The position numbers were made by a program, and so were the translations under genes. From positions 5,048,001-5,112,000 of the forward strand of contig NC_089735.1 in assembly GCF_035083965.1 (NCBI RefSeq): a stretch of 64,000 nucleotides of DNA. The letters run 5' to 3'. Of the stretch, positions 56,352-64,000 are shown one piece after another. Within the stretch, counting starts at the first letter, position 1. The number at the start of each line of letters is the position of its first letter. The notes beneath the pieces were generated by a model. The model searched no databases and had not been told where the DNA came from. It saw nothing but the letters and a program-made list of their open reading frames with translations. Origin of the DNA: Branchiostoma lanceolatum. Its lineage: Eukaryota; Chordata; Leptocardii; Amphioxiformes; Branchiostomatidae.

Positions 56352-58484
56352 ATGAAGGCAACTATGTGGCTGATAGCAGTGGTTCTCGCCTGCGGTTGGC
56401 GCGAAGGCAGATCATGTAACACGAGACCGAGACCGGGTGAGTTTTCTATACTCAATAATGGGGCATTCAAAAGGAACTCTATACCTGATAACAAGGGTAG
56501 CTTCATAAATGTGGGGCCTCACCCGGAAAAATTATGATCAATTTAATCAAATGGCGCGCATGTGTCTTCCCAAAAAGTCTTTTATGCGCAGTTTGATACA
56601 ATGTCAGTTCTTCGCAGTGCCTGCGTCATGAGTATAAAGAACTACTAGTATTCGACAAGACTACGTGTCAAACATGTCGGCCTCAGGCCAATAGTTCAGT
56701 AATCACCTGATATCATTCTAAGTCTGATATACAAAGCGTGAATTTATCTCCGAATTTTTTAATTATCCAGTTGTAGAGTTTGAATCCTCTCATATATTGT
56801 TTACCAGGATGTCTAACATTCGCAAACGTAACACTTCTAAAAGTTTAGAACCGGTTGACTGACACGGAAACGAATTGCATTAGATTGACCATTCTTTGAA
56901 CATACATCAGGGGAATAGAGACGATTAATCTATGACGATGTCTGGCATGCATGTACACAGCACATTACAAAATCACCATATCTTGCACAATTCTACATTG
57001 GACCAAATCCTACCATACGTAATACTGAAATATGATGGTTGTTTTGTTCATGACAGGCTACAATACGGGCAATAGAAAACCGGAGGAGTGACCGTGCACG
57101 AAATCACAATTTTGTCGTCTTTTATTCTGTCAAGGGTGGCCGAGCTTTTCTCAGCTACTAAACAACTACCCTAGTTACCAGTCCATCAGTTGGGACGGCC
57201 TGGTGGACCAGGAGGGTCTTCCTGCCTGGCTGAAGGGGGTGTCGGACAAGAACACGTGCGCCATGAGGGTCAGCCGTGCGCTCACTCACGCGGGTAAGGG
57301 CTAAGGCAGTTACTCTCTATAAACAGCCTGGAAAAAATTATTAGACGTAATTACTGTTTCTATTGTCGAAATAGACAATCAATGTTATCACATTCTTGAA
57401 GAATATTGGCTGATTACAGTGTACAACATGTGCTCACACTCAACAAACTACCAATGCGCATGGTTGTAAGATACACTTTTTCACGCATTCCCAAGGACAA
57501 CACAGTTATATGAGCAGTAGCTTCTGCTGTGTAGATACGGTTACTGATCGCCCGGTAGACGCCAGAAGCTATTATACAGCATCAATACTGGAGTGCCCAA
57601 AGGATCCATTCTCGGGCCAATAATCTTTCTAATCTACATTTAAATCGATATTCCCTCGCAAATCCCCTGAGCTCCAAATCCCCTGTGCCTCCCTGACTCC
57701 GAGCTTTCACACCAAGGACACGCTTTGCAACTTCCACAGGGGCAAGTCATCCTTTCCGCTTCTTCCATACTCAACATTATAGAAGAAAGTTACACGCTAA
57801 AAATTTATTTCCTCGTGAATTATATCTCTATGGATCAAGCTCACTCGTGGTAGCTTCTCTGATGGGTGTAATCTAAAAATTAAAGATTTTTAAGGCTAAG
57901 GAAACAGACAGCTGTGATCGCAATGAGCTTCGTTTTCGTTTTGTAGCACTAAGATATTGTCCCTTCATAGGAAGGACGATTGCGCCATGGTCCTGCGTTA
58001 ACTGGTCCGGCGTGAGAGACAGCCAGAGCCGGCCCTACATCATCCGTGTTGCCACCATGCGCTGTTACCTGGAGGACCAGTACGGCCCTGCTGACGTCAC
58101 CGGAAGTAGTGAAAGCGCTTTCATGGTAAGAGTAAAGTGAGAAAAGTAAAATTGCAGCCATTTATGCCTTTCAGTACCTACAAGAGGCTCCGAAGCATGG
58201 GCAGAGAACAGCATGCAAAATAAAACTGAAATGTGGATGACTTATCTGAACATTGTTTTGTCCGTATCATAATCATTGCTTAATATAACTTTTGAAAAGT
58301 TCTACGAACCTTCATGTCATGTCAAGTTACTGTAGGACGTCACGAGCTCACCAACAGGATATAGGAGTAGTCTCTTTAGTTGTCATCTGTGTATTTTTCG
58401 TCCTAACAGGGAACCAGGGGTATTATCGTGTTCCAAACCTGCGGGTTCCAGGCAGCGACCGGGCACGGGGAACTGTTACTTTAG
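56352..58484 (+). CDS. dae4: Domesticated Tae4-type amidase effector (secreted), 3' frame broken
   Basis: Tae4 enzymes are bacterial type VI secretion effectors that cleave peptidoglycan stem peptides; animals, including lancelets, acquired such genes and use them against bacteria (dae genes). Exons are 56352-56436, 57135-57293, 57947-58125 (or from 57971; both acceptors are in frame) and 58410 onward, with phases 1, 1 and 0. Residues 1-22 form a signal peptide (MKATMWLIAVVLACGW). Exon 2 has WPSFSQL and the nucleophile region NTCAMRVSRAL with Cys70. Exon 3 has YIIRVATM and YLEDQYGPAD. Exon 4 has RGIIVFQTCGF and ATGHG with the catalytic His (about residue 160). The frame then stops at 58482-58484, only five residues after the His. 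A second frame, shifted by one base, stays open over 58474-58518 and looks like the family's C-terminal end. The break could be an assembly error, an allele or real decay. Confidence 0.8.
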
Positions 58485-58518
58485 CGACTGTAGTGACATC
58501 AGGCTGTTCGAATTCTAA

Positions 58519-61500
58519 AACAAATCGATGGCCGTTTGCACTACTACCTGCCACAGCATTAGTTCAGCTGTGATTTGTGTTAGACGCTAACATCGTCAAG
58601 TTTGTAGCAAATGACATTACAACATAACGATGCTGTTTGTAGATGAAAGCGCTTACTAGTAGTCATTTTAGCATTTCAACGGAATATTAGTTTTTTTTCT
58701 GTATGCAGAAATATCAAGTATTGTCTCTAACCAACTTATCACATGAGGACATGCTTCCCTACTATAACAGCTGTTGGTTGTTAAGTCCCGTTGTGCCTTC
58801 AAATAGTCCACATCACTACAAAACGCCCGCATTAGACTTTATCGTGTTTCAGGAAGCGAAGGACAAGAGTTAGATAACATCCGAAATGATTATAAGTAGT
58901 GGTGTAAATCTACATGTAATAATTTTTTAAAACTTTCGTTTCTCGTTACATATTAATTAAGATAAGATGATAAACGCATGATAATTTGCTGTATTTGCGT
59001 CTCTATTGCTTAATATCTTGCTATGTTTATTGCAAGTACATGCCCGGAGGCTAATTGCAAATGCATAATACATGGGTATAATGGTATTGAGGACTAGTTT
59101 CTACTACAGTCAACTAACTTTTAAATTCTAGAATATACATCGATCTAGTTATGTTGGGTTTGGCTTCTTCTCTTGAGGCAGTGGAATACGAATTTACCCC
59201 CTTCTTCTGTAATATGTGGGTTCCTTGATTTTAATAGAAGTATTGACGTTTATTCAAGTCAGTATGAGTTAACGTTGCATATTAACATTGTTTAGTTTAG
59301 GTTAAGTTTGGGAGGAATAATTGTTTTCTACTTATAGACCAACCGTTGTGTGGCTTGGTTATTATATCGAAAAATGACTTCTTTGGGCGCGAACTTACCA
59401 AAACCAAACCAAACATGGCAATAAAACGTATTGCCATGGCGACGATTGAGTGGTTATATGTAAGTGGTGTACGATTAACATTTTTATGCTATCTTTGACA
59501 TGTGCTATTTTAGGGCTCCTCCCGTTAAATGGAAACAGGTTTTAAAGTAATTGTTCAGTACAGTAAAGAGGGTTTCAAATACCATTAAAACAAAAGCACA
59601 CACCACTAACACCATAAATAACTTCACGGAGGTTTGTGTCCAACGGACTATTGTTGTCTTTGATTGCATGGATCAAAATCGACTTCCATTGATCACTATT
59701 AGTACTGCAGCAGTATTGCTAGGTTCAGACACATGTAATTAATGGAAAGATTGCTCCAACTTCAGTAAATTGTGGGGCGGTACTGGCGAAAATCAATGAG
59801 CATGGATGTCATCCATAAGATGTGGCCTAAGCAATGGATACACAAAATCACAACGTATGTCTGTGTTGCACAAATACACTAGAATATAGGGAATCAAAAA
59901 CACCTTTAACTTATTACGGTTTATGTGTTTTTGCATAGAATGATGAAATCAAATCTTAACACCGCATATCATATAACCTTCTAACGGATAAAAGACTTTC
60001 CTATCTCTGAAAAAAGCTGACGTCATGCGTGTGGTAAACAACACAAAATCCTCCAGCGAAAGAATCTTCAACAACATAATAAAAGCAAGTTCCAACATTC
60101 TGCTAAAGTCAAAGAAATCAACTTGCCAATTAAATAATACTGTCGATGTGCAAGCAACAAAAACATATTTAAGTGCTACATTACACCATTATCTATAGGA
60201 GAAAAGAAATTCCTATATATACCAAATCTGCCTACTGCTACATATAGTACAGTCAAACTTGCCAAAGTCTGGTCTATGTGGACAGGTGGTCACTATAGAT
60301 AGAATTCTTTTAAGAATTAAAATCCTTGTGTCAATGGGAAAAGTTATCTAAGGGACCACCAAAAAGGTACAAAACTGGTGGTCCTCATATAGAGGGAATC
60401 ACTTGACAGTACTGTTTCACTACAAGTTTATAAACATTGTCTAGTACATGAACACCAAACATGACAGACATACACAATATTCAGTCTTGTTCACTTCAAG
60501 TACAATATTACACCACACTGTGACATATTGTCATATTGCATACCTCTTTGGTCACATTACTATAGCAACAACAAGATACTCGTACATTCACAATATACTC
60601 GCACATTCCAAACATCATCAAAAGCTTTTGGCAAATGCACAGGTCTGACTTCATAAATCCACCTTTTGGATAAAAAAAAAAACTATCTAGGAAGCCCAGA
60701 GGGATATTTTGATGGAAAACATTGGTCCTATGGAAAAATACTGTCCCACAAACTAGACTTAACATAATCTGGAGACCCCTAATTGGGTTTAAGGGTAAAC
60801 ATACAAGGTCAAGCCGGTTCATTATACAGTCTGTTGTACAACATGCATTCATTTACTATTACACAGCAGTTACAACATGTTCTCTCATGGTCACAGTACT
60901 AGTGTTGCCTGCTTCAAAGGTACGGTATATCATTGTCTGAATGTCAAACAGACAAAATTCAATAAAAATCCATTCACCTAAAATCAGCATTGCTTGCCAG
61001 CTCTCTCCAGAGTGAAAAAGTCAAACCGTACATGAACACTTGTGTCGCTGTTATACTTAATATGCAGTTTGGACCCAAACCTTAATAATAAAATAGACAT
61101 TGATACACTCGATAGTCTAATACTCTGCAAAGAACTCATATTAAAACTTTGTCCACCAGGGACACACACAGTAAAGTGTAACACAACCATACTCAACATC
61201 AAAATAACAATAGCTATCCACCCATAACAACATCTAATATACATCTTTCTCCATGCAAACATCGTACTGTCTAGATGGCACCAGAGGAATACGGTAAGAT
61301 ACAGGGCACATCTTCAAGCTGGTACTCAGTACTACATGTATTGAATTTCTAGCTGAGGTACAACACTTTCAGAACATTACGCAGACTTTCCGAGCCATAT
61401 CTCCTATGTACACAGGAAAAGCATGTGGCCATCTGAACCACTTGTTTTCTTTAAAATTCATATTCTGTTTAAGGTGCAAACAGTCGATGATGTAAAAAGA
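58519..61500. other. Intergenic stretch right of the amidase gene
   Basis: No exon is recognised. It contains an AATAAA at 59420-59425, which could serve the amidase transcript only with a long 3' UTR. A copy of the CACCATAAATAACTTCACGG short repeat lies near 59600, and ATGGATGTCATCCATAAG at about 59800. Confidence 0.5.
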
Positions 61501-62520
61501 TTTATTCACTGAAGTACAAAGTTTCACCATTGTAACTGTGATATCGTTCTTAATGGTACCTGTAGATATAAATCCAGCACTGGTCACTTTGAACTTGGAG
61601 GGACACTGGGAATCTAACAAAATCTAACACAGCTGAATTCGAAATACAACATTGCAGATAGCTAATAATTTATGACAGAAATAATCACAACAGGAAAGCA
61701 CTAAGCTATTTCAATCAATTATGGAACTTTTGCACATTCACCAAAACTTGACCATTACAGCTCACAGCAAATTCAGATTTTTCCGATCCCAAGTGTCCTG
61801 ACAAATCTAAGGTCACCAGTTATTTCCATAATATCCAACCTTGACGGAGTATATTGTAGAGAATACTCCTCACATGACCTTTTCATACCAGTGAAGAGAA
61901 ATTTTAGACAAACCAAAGTTACCTAGCAACTGATGCTGTCAAATCAGTGCCATTTGCATTTCATTGAATTGTAGCTCAAGCGTACACATCATCTTTGTGT
62001 TTATTGAAAGTTCTTTAATACTCTGTGAACTTCTTTAATCCTTAACCACTTTATACAAAGTGGTTACAGAGTATTGGACTTTCCCTTCAAGTCGAGCTAT
62101 AATTCTAAGATGCAAATAGAGATCTGGCAGTGACACATCTTGTGAAAATGCTCAGGCCTGAAAAATGTAATGTTGTGTTTCCATTACTAACGTTACAGTC
62201 CTGAAAAAAATTAGATAGGTAGGTAGGGATTCTCTCTTTTTTTTAGATTTCAGCCGTCAACACAATAGGCTGTCATGACCAAGGGGACCTAGGTTTGGTG
62301 GGTCTGTTCATATGATCATATTACTAATATTTCAACAGAAATAAGAAGAATACTAATAATATTATGGAAAACGTTTCTACAATGTTTTCATCACTCAGAT
62401 CATGTCAGATTGAAAATTATGTCCCTTGTCAGCAGTCGACCCCCCAAAAAGGCAGATTGTTGCTAGGGTTGTTTGGGAAACACAACGTTTTCTTCCTTGT
62501 CTTCATCGCTTGTTTCATCT
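61501..62520 (-). other. Probable 3' UTR of the minus-strand gene at the right edge
   Basis: From the stop codon at 62521 leftward the - strand is noncoding. TTTATT at 61501-61506 is AATAAA on that strand and would give a 3' UTR of about 1 kb. Confidence 0.35.
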
Positions 62521-62854
62521 TCACAGCAGGGTGATGGGAACCCCCTTGGCATCATAACTTCCCTTCGGCCTCTCATCCCCCTGACCGGCAGGGGGGGCAG
62601 ACTGCGTACTTTGGTGAGGTTGGGAGGTCGGACCTTCGTATGGAACGATGTCTGGATCCTCCGTTGCCGTTGTTGGTGCCTTGAAGGTGCTCATCATGGT
62701 TGATTGGTACTTTGTAGTTGGGTTCATTTGGACATCGTGGCTGCCCCTAAAAGCTGTGGACTCCACCTCCACATCTGCAACTTCATCGTACGGTGTGATC
62801 TGCGGCTCATCTTCTGAGATCAAGCGTTGCTCGCTCCTGTTGTCCACAAAGGAT
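62521..62854 (-). CDS. Last coding exon of an unidentified gene (C-terminal 110 residues)
   Basis: On the - strand a good acceptor (TCATTCTCTCAG) opens a frame at 62854 that runs 110 codons to a stop at 62521. The first base completes a codon begun in the previous exon. The peptide is hydrophilic and rich in Pro, Thr, Ser and Gln. It starts SFVDNRSEQRLISEDEPQ, contains two tyrosine motifs (TPYDEV and VPYEG) and ends VPITLL. This composition is typical of a cytoplasmic tail of a membrane protein, but I do not recognise the family. Upstream exons should lie to the right. A splice-donor-like GTAAATG on the - strand at about 63713 may end one of them, but its reading frame could not be settled. 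Confidence 0.55.
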
Positions 62855-64000
62855 CTGAGAGAATGAGACCAAACGTACAAAGTTACATCACACTTCACAC
62901 ATGCACATTTGAAACATTGCTTTGAATATCAAACAATCTCCAGCATTCATTTTTTATTACTGTGCCTTCAACAGATTGATTCCTTCATACCCATTATCAT
63001 GGATTAAATGTTTCCATTGTTGATGTTAGTCTTCAGGCACCATGCAAATCATGAAATAGAAAGTTAGTTTGAAGCAGCTTTAACATGATATAATTTGATC
63101 AATCAGGCTCCTTAAACCGGACATGATACACTGTCAAGTTTTTAAACTGGACATCTGAAATTAAATTTACACTGTGTGTTAGATACCTACTAGCATGAAG
63201 AACAAATAATGAGAAGCAAAAAATGATCATTAGCCATTGCAGCTTATTTCCCATATACAGATGTACTTCATACCACTAGTCATGTCACATTTGGAAAGAC
63301 ACTAGAAAATCAGAAAATCTAAATTCCCTCTAAGCCTTATATTTCAACTTTCTGTTGAATACAAAGGAAAGTTTGGTGAGATTTTTGAGAAAAGTAATGC
63401 TTTCATCAAGGCACAGTAATTTGAAAATTCAATTCTGCCATAACTTTAATAGTGACAGAAATTTGGACTAAGTCATATATTTTCCAAGTTCCAAATGTTT
63501 CCAAATTTTCAGTGCCTTAAAGGTTTCAAATACAAAGTAAGCAGAGTATAATAGTATTGTGATAGGCTCAGAAATACCAGCCCTTTGGGAATGGAACTGC
63601 ATGTGCGATGCTGTAAAAATGTGTGAGTGGTTAGCCGTGGATACATGAACGATGCCCAATATTCTTCCACCACCAGCTTTCCCTGTGAGTACCAAGAAAC
63701 AACAACATTTACCTGCAAATCTTAGTCTTCTCCTGTCAAGGACATGTCCAGAGAGCAGAGGGAAAAGAGTAGAAGATGCAGAATATCAGTTGTACAGCTT
63801 AGTCAGTGCACACAGACAGCAAAGAAATACACAATTGTTTAATACTGCAGATCACTTATTCACCAGTCTGAGAGCTAGCCCTGTTTAGTTTGTGTGCTCC
63901 AGCTGTGGCTACCTTACAACTGTTGACGGGCTATTAGAGCTTGGAGCAGAAACAGGCTAAATATGGCTGGATCTCAGAAGACTTCTTCACATTTTGTGTT
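62855..64000. other. Right edge, probably intron of the minus-strand gene
   Basis: No exon can be assigned with confidence. The two overlapping - strand frames around 63470-63720 have no recognisable domain. Confidence 0.4.

Noticed and set aside
1..64000. CRISPR arrays, operons or prophage
   Set aside because: The tandem arrays found have no unique spacers and lie in animal introns or intergenic DNA; no bacterial gene clusters are present apart from the single transferred amidase gene.

Overview
The window is animal nuclear DNA. Genes are intron-rich with GT-AG introns, there are polyadenylation signals, and the spaces between exons are crowded with tRNA-derived SINEs, palindromic MITE-like elements and minisatellites. 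The gene set best fits a lancelet (Branchiostoma). It combines single invertebrate-style copies of SAMD8/SMSr, XRCC2, CRK/CRKL and BMS1 with a secreted Tae4-type amidase, a bacterial gene family that is known to have been transferred into lancelets and some other animals. The species call is inference (about 0.75).

Layout, left to right. 1-8.7 kb: no certain protein gene; a possible noncoding + strand first exon (about 2.3 kb), a CpG-rich promoter (about 5.3-5.8 kb) with a possible short - strand transcript, and a strong hairpin at 6.5 kb. 8.8-17.3 kb: SAMD8 (+), four coding exons, 425 aa, with a roughly 1.3 kb GC-rich transposon nested inside a SINE in its first intron. 17.4-22.3 kb: repeats, including a minisatellite that carries a MITE. 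22.5-26.0 kb: a five-exon - strand gene for a secreted 225 aa CUB-domain protein, assembled here exon by exon with consistent phases. A second block of the same minisatellite lies on its other side (27.7-28.3 kb). 28.8-30.1 kb: XRCC2 (-), two exons. 34.5-36.3 kb: CRK/CRKL adapter (+), whole coding region in one exon. 39.5-54.7 kb: BMS1 (+), one noncoding and 21 coding exons, 1322 aa. 56.35-58.5 kb: Tae4-type domesticated amidase effector (+), signal peptide plus three further exons, with a reading-frame break just after the catalytic histidine. 62.5-62.85 kb: last coding exon of an unidentified - strand gene.

The genes are functionally unrelated: sphingolipid synthesis, extracellular recognition, recombination repair, tyrosine-kinase signalling, 40S ribosome assembly and antibacterial defence. 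The most notable observations are the transferred antibacterial amidase with introns, a signal peptide and a 3' frame problem; the unrecognised CUB gene between two minisatellite blocks; and three separate tandem duplications in BMS1 at or next to splice acceptors, two of which copy the acceptor itself.
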